Positions 43,916 to 53,486 of a stretch of DNA of 64,000 bases are shown here, one piece after another. Each line of letters opens with the position of its first letter. Positions within the stretch are counted from its first letter, which is position 1. The notes below the pieces were generated by a model. It saw nothing but the letters and a program-made list of their open reading frames with translations. It did not search any database and was not told where the DNA came from. The DNA comes from G965247775 sp965247775 (lineage in GTDB: Bacteria; Chloroflexota; Dehalococcoidia; Bin125), in NCBI GenBank assembly GCA_965247775.1, contig OZ252031.1, forward strand, positions 1,798,001 to 1,862,000, given 5' to 3'. The position numbers were made by a program, and so were the translations under genes.

Positions 43916-44358
43916 CTACCGCCGCTTGCCCGCGATCAGCTCGTAAGCACGTACGGCCACCGCGTTGACCCAGTGTCCCATCTTCGGGCGCTTCGGCTCC
44001 AGGTCCACGGGGAGGTCGAGCGTGCGCAGGGTCTCGCTCGTCGTGGGACCGATGGAAGCCACCACGACATGCCGCTGCAGCGCCGCGCGGGCCGCCGCTT
44101 CCAGCGCCCGCTCCCGCGCGATCTGCAGCAGATGCACCACCTGCTGGCTCGACGTGAAGAGCACGACATCGAACTCGCCCGCGCCGAGGCGCGTGGCGAA
44201 GTCGAGCACGGGTCGCGGGTCCCGCAGCGGGCTCTCCCGCATGGAGGGGCTCACCCATGCGACCGCGCCTGCTCCAGCAAACGCGCGATCTCCTCCACCC
44301 GTCGGCTCTCGAAGGCCGTGACGCGCAGGCCTGCCAAGCCCCTCTCTCCGGCGGCCAT
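43916..44358 (-). pseudogene. uroporphyrinogen-III synthase-like remnant
   Basis: ATG 44358 opens LRVTAFESRRVEEIARLLEQ, then one base is missing near 44268. The next frame continues AVAWVSPSMRESPLRD, FDVVLFTSSQQVVHLLQIA, VVVASIGPTTSETLRTLDLP and KMGHWVNAVAVRAYELIAG to the stop. These are HemD half-domain motifs (FTSxxxV, SIGPTT). The corrected length is only about 148 residues against about 250 for a full enzyme. It is a broken or half-length relative of HemD, with no other heme genes near. Confidence 0.55.
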
Positions 44359-44475
44359 CGACGCCACCTCTCGGTCGCGGCCCGGCCCCTGCGATCGACG
44401 CTCCGGCAGGCGGAGCCTCGACGCTTTCACGCCTGGCGCCGCGCGCGCCCGCGCCTGTTCAGTCAGCCGACCTCG

Positions 44476-44690
44476 TCATGCGCCGCGCGCCCGCGTCTCC
44501 ATGATCTTCTCTTGCAGCGCCAGGAAGCCGTCCAGCAGCGACTCCGGCCGCGGCGGACAGCCCGGGACGTAGACGTCCACGGGGATGATCTTGTCCACCC
44601 CCTGGAGCACGCGGTCGTACTGGGTGTAGGGGCCGCCGTTGGTGGCGCAGGCCCCCATGGCGATGGCCCACTTGGGGTAGGGAATCTGCT
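44476..44690 (-). pseudogene. nuoB: NADH-quinone oxidoreductase subunit B, C-terminal fragment
   Basis: Begins abruptly after a TAG near 44690 and reads IPYPKWAIAMGACATNGGPY, QYDRVLQGVDKIIPVD and VYVPGCPPRPESLLDGFLAL to the stop. These are the last ~70 residues of NuoB, including two Cys that bind the N2 iron-sulfur cluster. The N-terminal half with the other Cys pair is gone. No other nuo gene is present, so this is relocated debris. Its broken end abuts GGGAATCTGCT, a motif repeated at 44712-44722. Confidence 0.75.
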
Positions 44691-44817
44691 AGGGCAACAA
44701 CGGACCGCGTCGGGAATCTGCTCTGGAGCGGGTAGGGGCCGCGTTGCCGTCAAAGCTGCCGTCACAGGCACCTCAGGCGTCACTTGTGGCCGAGGTAACG
44801 CTAGTGTTGACGGGCGC

Positions 44818-44907
44818 GGAGGGGTGGCCGAGTGGTTGAAGGCGGCGGTCTTGAAAACCGCTAGGCGCGCAAGCGTCTCGGGGGTTCGAATCCCTCCCCC
44901 TCCGCCA
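44818..44907 (+). tRNA. tRNA-Ser (anticodon UGA)
   Basis: Class II tRNA. Acceptor GGAGGGG (44818-44824) pairs with CCCCTCC (44897-44903), then discriminator G and an encoded CCA (44905-44907). Anticodon stem GCGGT/ACCGC encloses CTTGAAA with anticodon TGA (44852-44854). There is a long variable arm, and a T-loop TTCGAAT. It reads UCA codons, not UGA. Confidence 0.95.
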
Positions 44908-45341
44908 GCCGCCTGCGGGCAGCGCACGCTGCCGGCCGGTAGGCGCTCGCGGGGCGAGCAGCGGCGACTGAGCCCCGATTCAGATTCTGCCGATAGTGAG
45001 AGGAGGGCACCGGCAGGTTCAGAGCGCCCGACGGCGTGACGATCGGGAGGTTCGGCCGATGCGAATGAAGGACGCGAAGCGCGGTTTCGCCTCGATCGAC
45101 TTGCTGCGAGCGCTGCTGCAGCGCGTGCTGATTGGGGCCGTCCTGCGGCGCGACGGCCACCGAGCCCAGCAACGGGATGCCGCGGATCCTACGGCATTAG
45201 GCGGGCATGCGTGGCTGCGGGCAGGCTCCTGGGCCTGTGGCGCTGAGGGGTTATACGGACGGGCGTGCGCCTCCGATCGCCCGCCGGCGTGGTTCGTCGG
45301 GGACGGGGGATGCCGCGGGGAGGCTGCCGCCCAGCGCCCGT
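44908..45341. other. 434-nt stretch with no recognised gene
   Basis: Plus-strand frames from ATG 45060 (MKDAKRGFASIDLLRALLQR) are open but resemble no family and soon become low-complexity. No RNA or repeat is seen downstream of the tRNA that would mark an attachment-site duplicate. Confidence 0.35.
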
Positions 45342-46352
45342 TCAGCGCCGGCGCCGGTCCCAGACGTCGGGGTTGAGGAGATGGTCCGGACGTTCGCCCC
45401 GGATCATGGCCGCGATGGCGCGTCCGGGAACCAAGGTCATCTCGCGGCGTTTGGTCCAGGTGGCGGTGCCCATGTGCGGCGTGAGGATGACGTTGTCGAG
45501 CCGGTACAGCTCGGGCGAGGGGGCGGGGAGGTGGTAGGGGGGCTCATTCCAGTAAACGTCCAGAGCCGCGCCGGCGATACGGCGCTCGCGGAGCACGTCA
45601 ACGAGGGCCGGTTCATCGACGAGGCGACCGCGGGCGGTGTTGATGAAGTAGGCGCTGGGCTTGAGCAGGGCGAACTCCGGCGCCCCGATTATGAGGTGCG
45701 AGGTGGGGTTGTAGCGGGCGAGGAGGCAGAGGTAGTCGGCGCGACGCAGCACGTCCTCCTTACTCACGCTCCACTCCACGCCGAGGGCACGCTCGTCCGC
45801 CGCGTCGAGGCGGGTGCGCTTGGTGTAGAGGATCTCCATGCCGTAGGGGCGGACGCGCTCGACGACGGCGCGGCCGATCTCGCCCAGGCCGATGATGCCC
45901 AGGGTCTGCTGGTCCAGGCCCTGGCAGAGGAAGCTCATCGACTGTTCCTGCTTGAACTGGCCGCTGCGGGTGAAGTAGTCGGCCTGCGGGAGGCGCCAGG
46001 CGCAGGCCAGGAGCAGCGCCATGGTGAGGTCGGCGGTGGTGTTGACGACGATGTTGGGAATGCAGCTGACGGGGATGTCGTGGCGGCTGGCGGCGTCGAC
46101 GTCCACGCCGCCAGGGCCGATGGACATGGCGGCGATGCCCTTGAGGTTGGGGGCCGGGCCGAGGACGGCGTCGTTGATGGGAGTATCCCCGAGGTTGAAG
46201 AGGTAGTCGGCCCAGCGGATGCCCGCCGCGACGGCGTCCGGGGGGATGATCTCGTCGCTCTGGTGGATGCGGACTTCGCCGAGTTCCTCCAGCGCCGCGA
46301 CAGCGTTGTCCGGGATCTGCTGGACGACGAAGATCTTGGCTGGCTGGCTCAT
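45342..46352 (-). CDS. D-isomer 2-hydroxyacid dehydrogenase
   Basis: 336 residues from ATG 46352 (MSQPAKIFVVQQIPDNAV). The NAD fold is in LGIIGLGEIGRAVVERVRPY. The catalytic Arg is in FINTARGRLVDEPAL, the Glu follows in the AALDVY region, and the His is in VILTPHMGT. The DGVDVDAA-like loop reads IGPGGVDVDAASRH. It reduces 2-oxoacids or oxidises D-2-hydroxyacids with NAD(P); the exact substrate is unknown. It is divergent from the AI-2E-family gene. Confidence 0.9.
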   Translation of the reverse strand: MSQPAKIFVVQQIPDNAVAALEELGEVRIHQSDEIIPPDAVAAGIRWADYLFNLGDTPINDAVLGPAPNLKGIAAMSIGPGGVDVDAASRHDIPVSCIPNIVVNTTADLTMALLLACAWRLPQADYFTRSGQFKQEQSMSFLCQGLDQQTLGIIGLGEIGRAVVERVRPYGMEILYTKRTRLDAADERALGVEWSVSKEDVLRRADYLCLLARYNPTSHLIIGAPEFALLKPSAYFINTARGRLVDEPALVDVLRERRIAGAALDVYWNEPPYHLPAPSPELYRLDNVILTPHMGTATWTKRREMTLVPGRAIAAMIRGERPDHLLNPDVWDRRRR

Positions 46353-46489
46353 GCCGCCTCCTGGCACGAGATCAATAGCAGAGCGAGAGAGCGATTGCCC
46401 GGCGGCGCGGGGGAGGGAGCAGACGTAAGCGGCTAGCCGGGGCGCGGGGGTCGGGGGATACTGCAGGTGGTCGGTGCGAGAGCGCCCGC

Positions 46490-47584
46490 ATGTCCGATGA
46501 CGCCGTCCCCGGTCCGCTTCGGCTTGCCGCCGCGATCTCGTGGCGGGTGCTGGTGGTGGCGGGCGCGATCGTGGCGGTGGCGTTCGTCGTGGCGAAACTG
46601 CGCATCATCGTCGTGCCGACGTTCGTGGCGCTCCTGCTGGCGACCCAGCTGAGCCCGCTGGTGGATCGGGTGGAGGCGTGGGGCGCGCCGCGCTGGCTGG
46701 CGGCGATCGGCAGCCTGGTGCTGGGGCTGGCCGTGCTGGCGGGGATCGGGTCGGCGGTGGTGGGGACGCTGATCGCCGATTTCGACCGGCTGGACGTGGA
46801 CTTCGAGGGCGGGCTGGGGGAGGTGGGCGATTTCTTCGTCGAGGAGCTGGACGCACCGCGCGAGGACGTGGACAACGCGATCGACGACTTGCTGGACAAC
46901 GTGCGCAACAATTCGAGCACGATCCTCGGAGGCATTTTCACGGGCGCCTCGCTGGCGCTGGAGATGGCAGCGGGGGCGATCCTGGCCGTCGTGATCCTGT
47001 TCTTCACGCTGAAGGACGGCCGCGCGATGTGGAGCTGGACGTTGCGGCTGACGCCGGGTCAGCGGCGCGAGAGCGCGGAAGCGATTGGGCTGCGGGTCTG
47101 GCACATCCTGGGGGCGTACTTCCGGGGCACGTTCGTGGTGGCCCTCATCGATGCCGTTTCCATTGGATTCGCGCTGTGGATCATCGGGGTGCCGCTGGTG
47201 CTGCCACTGGCGGTGCTGACGTTCTTCGGCGGCTTCATCCCGATCGTGGGGGCGGTGGCGGCGGGACTGGTGGCGGTGCTGGTGGCGCTGGTGTCGGAGG
47301 GGCTCACGCAGGCGATCCTGGTAGCGGCAGCGGTGCTGGCGGTGCAACAGCTGGAGGGCAACGTGGTGGCGCCGGTGCTGGTGGGGAGGCAGGTGCAGTT
47401 GCATCCGATGGCGGTGATCCTCTCGGTGGCGACGGGCGGGATCATCTGGGGGGTGATTGGAGCGGCGATCGCGGTGCCGCTGGGGGCGGTGCTGTCGGGG
47501 CTGCTGGCCTACGTGCAGGCCCCGGCGGAGGCACCAGCAGAGACCGCCCCGGGGCTGGAGCCGGAGCCGCTGGCGGACGGCTGA
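46490..47584 (+). CDS. AI-2E family transporter (PerM/YdiK-type membrane protein)
   Basis: 364 residues with about eight transmembrane helices. Hallmarks are TFVALLLATQLSPLVDRVEA, ILAVVILFFTLKDGRAMW, the glycine-rich TFFGGFIPIVGAVAAG and QQLEGNVVAPVLVGRQVQLH with HPMAVILSV. Family members include AI-2 exporters and Na+/H+ antiporter-like proteins, so the substrate is open. A Pro/Ala/Glu-rich tail (about 345-364) is probably disordered. ATG start. Confidence 0.9.
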   Translation: MSDDAVPGPLRLAAAISWRVLVVAGAIVAVAFVVAKLRIIVVPTFVALLLATQLSPLVDRVEAWGAPRWLAAIGSLVLGLAVLAGIGSAVVGTLIADFDRLDVDFEGGLGEVGDFFVEELDAPREDVDNAIDDLLDNVRNNSSTILGGIFTGASLALEMAAGAILAVVILFFTLKDGRAMWSWTLRLTPGQRRESAEAIGLRVWHILGAYFRGTFVVALIDAVSIGFALWIIGVPLVLPLAVLTFFGGFIPIVGAVAAGLVAVLVALVSEGLTQAILVAAAVLAVQQLEGNVVAPVLVGRQVQLHPMAVILSVATGGIIWGVIGAAIAVPLGAVLSGLLAYVQAPAEAPAETAPGLEPEPLADG

Positions 47585-47662
47585 CGGGGCTGGGGTGAGC
47601 GGTCGTTAGCGTTTCGTAAGACTCGCTGGGCAGGCTCCGTCCCGCAAGAAGGAACGTACCAC

Positions 47663-48939
47663 ATGATTCGAGAGAGGAGTTGGGGTCTGCTTGCTCTTCG
47701 ACGGGGCGCTGCTGGCGCTGGCGCTGGGCGCGGCGACGCTGCTGGGCGGCCAAACGGAGGCGCAAACGACGACGCGGTTCCGCGCCACGGTCACGAATGC
47801 GACGAACCCCGAGATGATCATCACGCCGGGGGCTTACCTGGGGCACCAGGAAGGCGGGCGCCTTCCAGTCCAGCGGCGGCAGCGCCAACCTGGCGCTGGA
47901 GCGGATCGCCGAGATCGGCGATCCGAGCACGGCCGTCGCAGACCTCAACGCGACGGCGCTGGATACGGCGCCGGCCAACGGCGACCAGGTGACGTTCGAG
48001 TTCGAGGCGCAGCCGGGAGACCTGCTCTCCTTCGCGCAAATGCTGATCGCCACGAACGACGCTTTCGTGGAGGTGAACTCGCTGGAGCCGCTGGCGAGCC
48101 TGGTCGCGTGGGTGGAAGAGATCGTACCAGCGGCGCCGGGCACCGGCGGCGCCGGTGCGGGCGCGGCTGACGAACGGGCGCTGCTGGAGGGCGCCGTGGA
48201 GACGATGCGGGGGCGGCTGGAGGCGGCAGCCCAGGAACACGCGGCGCAGGAGGCCGCGCGGCGGGAGTTGGTGGCCGCGATCTCCCACGACCTGCGTACG
48301 CCGATCGCGAGCGCGAGCCTGCTGCTGGCGGCGATGGAAGACGGCATGCTGGATGCGCAGACGGAGCGGCGCTACCGGGCGGATCTGCGGCGGGAGCTGG
48401 ACCGCACGACGCGGCTGATCAACGACCTCTTCGACTATTCCGTGATCGACGCGGGGCGGCTGCAACTAGAGCGCACGGCGACGAATCCGGAGGTCTTGGT
48501 CTCGGAGTCGTTGGAGGCGATCCGGCCGGAGGCCGGGCGTAAGGCGATCGCGCTGGAGACGGCGTTCGAGCATGGGCTGTCGCTGCTGGACGCGGACCCC
48601 TGGCGCCTGCAACGGGCGCTGTGCAATCTGCTGGTGAACGCGGTGCGGCATACGCCGCCGCAAGGACGAATCGTGGCGGCGGCGCGGCAGGCGGAGGGAG
48701 CGGTGGCGTTCACCGTGGCGGACTCCGGGGCAGGGGTGGCGGCGGGCCAGGCGGAGCAGATCTTCGAGCCATTTTTCCGGGGCGACCGGGCGCGATCGTC
48801 GGACGGCAGCGGGGCGGGACTGGGGCTGGCGATCGCGCGAGGGATCGCGGAGGCCCACAGTGGCAGCCTGCAGCTGGAGGCGACGTCGGAGGCGGGCTGC
48901 CGCTTCCGCTTGCTGGTGCCGATCGCGACGGGCGGCTGA
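47663..48939 (+). pseudogene. chimera of a secreted spondin-N domain and a histidine-kinase core, two indels
   Basis: ATG 47663 opens MIRERSWGLLALRR. Removing one G near 47705 gives a signal peptide (ALLALALGAATLLGGQTEAQ). Removing one G near 47855 joins RFRATVTNATNPEMIITPGA to ANLALERIAEIGDPSTAVAD and FEAQPGDLLSFAQMLIATND, a Spondin_N domain. The same frame then passes through a Gly/Ala linker into a kinase core: ELVAAISHDLRTPIASASLL (HisKA, His phosphosite), LLVNAVRHTPPQG (N box), ADSGAGVAAGQ (G1), GAGLGLAIARGIAEAH (G2). No transmembrane helix separates the exported domain from the cytosolic kinase. A deletion fusing two genes is likely. No response regulator is adjacent. Confidence 0.65.
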
Positions 48940-49000
48940 GCGTGCGTCGCACCAGCCGCGCATTGCCCGGGTCGGGGCGCTGAGACTCGCCGCCCGTAGT

Positions 49001-49220
49001 TCAGCCGTGCTCTTTGGGAGAGACGACACCGGTCTGGACGGCGCGCACGGCCACCTGGGTGCGGTTGGCGCAGCGCCACTTAATTCATCACGTTGTAGAG
49101 ATAGCGCTTCTCGGTGGAGAGGCTGATCCCGAGGGCCTCGGCGATCTGCCGGTCCGTCTGGCCGGCGACGCCACCCGCGACGACGTCGCGCTCGCGCGGC
49201 GTAAGAGCGGTTCGACTCAT
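49001..49220 (-). pseudogene. short LuxR-type HTH protein, frameshifted
   Basis: ATG 49220 opens MSRTALTPRERDVVAGGVAG with QTDRQIAEALGISLSTEKRY, a GerE/LuxR helix-turn-helix. One extra T at 49080-49082 creates TAA. Removing it gives NVMNKWRCANRTQVAVRAVQ and a 72-residue protein matching the intact paralogue at 49528 (MLKWDCANRTQVAVAAI). Confidence 0.65.
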
Positions 49221-49527
49221 CGCTCGCCTCCTTGCGCCGCTCGGCGGACGTTGCGCAGCCCGACAGGCCGGCTCTCAACGCAGCTGCGCAACGGCGCCAC
49301 GCGTCCGGCGGTCGCCTGCCCTGCGGCTGCGACCGCCGGACGGACCCGGCAGGGAGAAGGGAGTTGTCCAGGCCAAGCGATGGGTTAACTCCCGCTCTCC
49401 AACTCTCGACCGATTCTGGATGGATTACAGACCTTCAGTGATGGCCATGCGATCACGTTCGTTCGGCGGGGACTGAATACTCGTCGCTAAGAGGCTCTGC
49501 CTTGCCTAGGCTCGGTCAGGGGGACGG

Positions 49528-49764
49528 ATGACGCGCCGCGATCTCACGCTGAAGGAACGTCGAATCGCGCGACTGGTCGCGCAGGGGCATACGCACCGCC
49601 AGATCGCCGGCGCTCTGGGCGTGTCCGTGTCGACCGTGAAGCAGGGGCTGACGAGCGTCATGCTCAAGTGGGATTGCGCCAACCGGACTCAGGTGGCGGT
49701 GGCCGCGATACGAGGAGTGCTTGTACAGCCGGAAAGCGAGCAGGAGGGCGCCAGCCGCAGCTAG
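49528..49764 (+). CDS. stand-alone LuxR-type helix-turn-helix regulator
   Basis: 78 residues, DNA-binding domain only: LTLKERRIARLVAQGHTHRQ then IAGALGVSVSTVKQGLTSVM and CANRTQVAVAAIRGVL. No receiver or sensor domain. It is divergent from the broken paralogue 307 nt away. AGGGGGACGG serves as ribosome binding site. Such short LuxR proteins may act by binding DNA constitutively or by dimerising with larger relatives. Its sequence is uninterrupted. Confidence 0.8.
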   Translation: MTRRDLTLKERRIARLVAQGHTHRQIAGALGVSVSTVKQGLTSVMLKWDCANRTQVAVAAIRGVLVQPESEQEGASRS

Positions 49765-49980
49765 CAGGCGCGGCCGCCCCCTTGTGGATCCCGCCTCCCC
49801 AAATGCCACCGACGGCGCCGGCACCCCCCAGATCCGCCGCCTGGATCCTCGCGGGACGGGTCGCCGCAGCCGCGGAGTGCGCGAGCGCGCTGTAGGGGCG
49901 ACAATCCGGTCGGGCCAGCCGGGGCGCGACGTTCCCGGGCGGGCCAAGGCAGCCAGAAGCGCAGACGAAGGGGACGCGGC

Positions 49981-50798
49981 ATGATCACCAGACCGAGCGA
50001 GTCCGCGGCGATGAACCCGGCGAGTCTCTTCGACGTGACCGGAAAGGCGGCGGTTGTGACGGGCGCGAGTGGAGCGCTGGGCCGGGTGGTAGCGCTGACG
50101 CTGGCGGCGGCTGGGGCGTCGGTGGTGCTGGCGGGCGCGAACCGGGGGCGGCTGGAGGCGGTGGCGGGAGAGGCAGCGGGACTGCCCGGGGCGGTGGCAA
50201 CGATCGTGCGGCGGCCAGGGAGTGCGGCGGACGCGGACGCGATCGTGGCGACGGCGGTCGAGCGGTTCGGGGGGCTCGACATCGTGGTGTCGGCGGGGGG
50301 GGGCTGAACCTGCCGGCGAAGATCGAGGAGATGGAGCCGGCCGACTTCGACGCGGTGATGGGGGCGAACGTGCGACAGTCATGGTTGCTGTGCCGGGCGG
50401 CGGGGCCGGTGCTGCGGGCTCAGGGGCGGGGCGGGAAGGTGATCCCGATCTCGTCCACGCGGGGGCGGCACGGGCTGGCGGCGGGCTACACGGCGTACTG
50501 CACGTCGAAGGCGGCAGTCGACGCGCTGACGAAGACCCTGGCCTGCGAGTGGGGCGGCGACAGGATCAACGTGAACGCGATCGCGCCGACGATCTTCCGC
50601 TCGGATCTGACGGCCTGGATGTACTCGGACGACGAGCGGGGCACAGCGACGCGGGAGGCGAACCTGGCGCGGATTCCGCTGGGCCGCCTGGGGGAGCCGG
50701 AGGACTTCGGCGGCAGCGTGCTGTTCCTGGCGGCGGCGGCGTCGGACTTCATGACAGGCCAGGTGCTGTACGTGGACGGGGGCTATACGGCAGCCTGA
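49981..50798 (+). pseudogene. SDR-family oxidoreductase, frameshifted in a G-run
   Basis: ATG 49981 opens FDVTGKAAVVTGASGALGRV (TGxxxGxG), DIVVSAGGG. At 50295-50303 a run of nine G creates a TGA; ten G would restore GLNLPAKIEEMEPADFDAVM and the rest: ISSTRGRHG, YTAYCTSKAAVDALTKTL (catalytic YxxxK) and VLYVDGGYTAA. The corrected length is 272 residues. Since one base in a long G-run is the only fault, the gene may be intact in the organism. Confidence 0.8.
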
Positions 50799-50849
50799 GC
50801 GGCGGCGGGCTGGAGGCGCCGGAGACGGCGGGTGGGCCGGCGGGCAGGC

Positions 50850-52067
50850 TCAGCCGACGACGCCGGCCTCGCGCAGGCGCGCCAGCTCCGCGGCGGGCAG
50901 GCCCAGCTCCTGACAGAGCACCTCGTCCGTGTGCTCGCCGAGCAGGGGGGCGGCCTTGAGCGGCACGTCCGACTTGGAGAGCCGGAAGGGCGAGCGCATC
51001 AGCTCCACCGGGCCGAGTTCGGCGTGGTCGACCTGCTGGATGAAGTCGCGGCTCTGGAGGTGGGGATCGGTCCAGAGGTCGTGGGTGTCGGCGGTGTAGC
51101 CGCAGGGGACGCCCGCCTCACCGAGAATGCGCATGACTTCGTGCTTGTCGCGGGCGGCGGTCCACGTGGCGATCTCGGCGTGGAGGGCGTCGGCGTTGGC
51201 GTGACGCTCTTCCTCGGTGTCGAAGCGGGGGTCGAGGAGAAGATCGGGGCGGTCGATGGCGGCGCAGAGCGTGTCCAGCATGCGGTCGGTCACGACCATG
51301 ATGTAGACGAAGTCGTTGGGGCCGCTTTCTCCGCTGGGAGCGGCGGGGGTGGCGGCGGCACAGGGGTAGAGGTCGGTGGGGGCGGCGGCGCGATTGCCGT
51401 TGCGGGGGGCCGCCTTGCGTCCCCAGTCCGAGCCGCTGGCGACGTGAGTGCGCATGAAGAGGGTGACGGCCTCCTGCATGGAGAGTTCGATGAACTGGCC
51501 CTCGCCGCTGCGCTGGCGCTGGACGTACGCGGCGGTGATGGCGAGGGCCATCTGCAGGCCGCTGCCGGTGTCGGCGAGGGTCGGGCCGGGGCGGGTGGGA
51601 GGGCCGTCGGCCGCGCCGGTGACGGAGAAGGCGCCGCCGGTGGCTTGGGCGATCATGTCGTAGCACTTGTAGCCGGCGTAAGGGCCGGAGAGGCCGAAGC
51701 CCTTGGTGCGGGCGTAGATGATCTGGGGGTTGTGCTCGCGCACGACGTCGTAGTCGATCTCGAGACGCTCGATGACGCCGGGGCCGTAGTTCTCCATGAA
51801 GACGTCGAAGTGGGGAACGAGGCGGAGGAAGAGGTCGCGTCCTTCGCTGGACTGCAAGTCCAGGGCGAGGCTGCGCTTGTTGCTGTTGTAGTTGAGGAAG
51901 TAGGCGGGGCCGTGGGGCCCGTTGGAGAAGGCGCGGGCGGGGTCGCCGAGACCCGGCCGCTCGATCTTGACGACGTCGGCGCCGAGCCAGGCTAGGATCT
52001 GGGTGCAGGAGGTGCCGGCCTCGTATTGGGTCATATCCAGGACGCGCATTTCGTCGAGTGCGGGCAT
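50850..52067 (-). CDS. CaiB/BaiF family (class III) CoA-transferase
   Basis: 405 residues. It moves CoA between carboxylic acids. Family stretches are MRVLDMTQYEAGTSCTQILA, LGADVVKIERPGLGDPAR, NSNKRSLALDLQSSEGRDLF and the catalytic Asp in GPTLADTGSGLQMALAITAA. ATG start. It is divergent from the acyl-CoA dehydrogenase gene 136 nt away, and the two may share a pathway for activation and oxidation of an acid. Confidence 0.93.
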   Translation of the reverse strand: MPALDEMRVLDMTQYEAGTSCTQILAWLGADVVKIERPGLGDPARAFSNGPHGPAYFLNYNSNKRSLALDLQSSEGRDLFLRLVPHFDVFMENYGPGVIERLEIDYDVVREHNPQIIYARTKGFGLSGPYAGYKCYDMIAQATGGAFSVTGAADGPPTRPGPTLADTGSGLQMALAITAAYVQRQRSGEGQFIELSMQEAVTLFMRTHVASGSDWGRKAAPRNGNRAAAPTDLYPCAAATPAAPSGESGPNDFVYIMVVTDRMLDTLCAAIDRPDLLLDPRFDTEEERHANADALHAEIATWTAARDKHEVMRILGEAGVPCGYTADTHDLWTDPHLQSRDFIQQVDHAELGPVELMRSPFRLSKSDVPLKAAPLLGEHTDEVLCQELGLPAAELARLREAGVVG

Positions 52068-52148
52068 CGGGGTTTCCCTCCGTGTGGCTCAGAGGCACGA
52101 TAGGCCGTTGGGCGGGCACCCGCAGGACCCCATGGCGGCAGCATGCGG

Positions 52149-52154
52149 TAGCCT
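52149..52154 (+). promoter_or_regulatory. -10-like TAGCCT
   Basis: TAGCCT lies 49 nt before the acyl-CoA dehydrogenase ATG; AAAGGG closer in is its ribosome binding site. Confidence 0.3.
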
Positions 52155-52203
52155 CCACCGGAGGGGACGCCCGCTTGCGGCGCGGTGACGGAAAGGGTGC
52201 GCC

Positions 52204-53448
52204 ATGGTGGAGTTCGAGCCGACGGCCCGACAGCAGGAGCTGCGGCAGCTGGCCCGGGAGTTCGCGGTGGAGGTGATGGTCCCCGCCTCCGCTGAGGCGG
52301 ACCGGATCCCCGAGCCGGCGCGGTCGTTCCAGTGGCACGTGGTGCGGGAGGCGTCGCAGCGGGGGCTGCGGACGCTGTCGGTGCCCGAGGAGTACGGCGG
52401 TGAGGGAGCGGACGTGCTGACGCTGGCCATGGTGGGGGAGCAGTTGGCCTACGGCGATCTGGGCATGGCGGTGGCGTTCGACCAGACGTGGAAGTTCCTG
52501 ACGATGCTGTCGCACGTCTGCAGCGACGATCAGCGGGCGCGCTGGCTGCCGCCGATCATGGAGGACGAGTCGTGCCTGATCGGGCTGGCGGCCACGGAGC
52601 CGACGGCGGGCTCGGACAACTTGCTGCCCAACCCGGCGCCGGGGGCGGGGATGCAGCTTTACGCGGCGCGCCGCGGCGACGACTGGGTGCTGAACGGGAC
52701 GAAGCGCTACATCTCGAACGGGGGGCTGGCCAAGGTCTACGTGATCATCGGCCGGACGGATCGGGAGGGGCCGCTGATCAGCAGCCTGAGTTCGTTCATC
52801 CTCTCATCGGATACCCCCGGCTTCGCCTGCACGGAGGTGTGGGACAAACTGGGGCAGCGGGCGGTCCAGAACGGGACGCTGGAGTTGCACGACGTGGTGG
52901 TGCCGGACCGGGATCGCATCGGCGACGAGGGCGGAGCGCTGCCCATGCTGGGGGCGCTGCTGACGCAGTTCGGGAGCAACATCCAGGCCGGAGCGACGGT
53001 GCTGGGGGTGGCGCAGCGGGCGTACGACCTGGCCTTGCAGTTTGCGCACCAGCGGGTGCAGGGGGGCGTGCCGATCGTGGCGCACCAGCTACAGGCGCGG
53101 CGGCTGGCACAGATGGCGGAGAAGATCGAGACGACGCGGGCCTACCTCTGGCGGGCGGCCTGGAGCGCGCAGCGGGAGGACCGGGATCCGCGCTCGCCGA
53201 TGTTCGCCAAGATGACGGCGGCGGAGAACGCGGTCTGGGTCTGTCAGCAGGCGCTGGAGCTGTGGGGGGCGGCCGGCTACATGCGCAAGAACCCGATCGA
53301 GAAGCTGCTGCGCGACGCGCTGAGCTTCCTGCACTCCGAGGCGACCCAGGACATCATGGCGCTACGGGCGGCGAACGTGACGCCCGCGCCGCAGCCGGGC
53401 GACCTGGGCTACAGCGATCGGGTGGCGGAGGCCGCGGCCGGGCGCTAA
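52204..53448 (+). CDS. acyl-CoA dehydrogenase
   Basis: 414 residues, FAD-dependent. Family stretches: LRTLSVPEEYGGEGADVLTL, CLIGLAATEPTAGSDN, WVLNGTKRYISNGGLAKVYV (the INGxKxxISNG block), YDLALQFAHQRVQGGVPI and the C-terminal ELWGAAGYMRKNPIEKLLRD. It oxidises acyl-CoA to enoyl-CoA; the chain specificity is unknown. It is followed by an amidohydrolase gene 38 nt later in the same direction. Confidence 0.93.
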   Translation: MVEFEPTARQQELRQLAREFAVEVMVPASAEADRIPEPARSFQWHVVREASQRGLRTLSVPEEYGGEGADVLTLAMVGEQLAYGDLGMAVAFDQTWKFLTMLSHVCSDDQRARWLPPIMEDESCLIGLAATEPTAGSDNLLPNPAPGAGMQLYAARRGDDWVLNGTKRYISNGGLAKVYVIIGRTDREGPLISSLSSFILSSDTPGFACTEVWDKLGQRAVQNGTLELHDVVVPDRDRIGDEGGALPMLGALLTQFGSNIQAGATVLGVAQRAYDLALQFAHQRVQGGVPIVAHQLQARRLAQMAEKIETTRAYLWRAAWSAQREDRDPRSPMFAKMTAAENAVWVCQQALELWGAAGYMRKNPIEKLLRDALSFLHSEATQDIMALRAANVTPAPQPGDLGYSDRVAEAAAGR

Positions 53449-53486
53449 GGCCGCAACGGCGTTCCACGGAGATTGAGGAGAGCGGC

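Noticed and set aside
44818..44907. tRNA-Sec
   Set aside because: The anticodon is TGA (serine, UCA codons), not TCA, and the acceptor and T stems have normal lengths for tRNA-Ser.
50303..50306. TGA in the SDR at 49981 as a Sec codon
   Set aside because: It follows a nine-G run; adding one G restores the SDR frame and no Cys is expected there.
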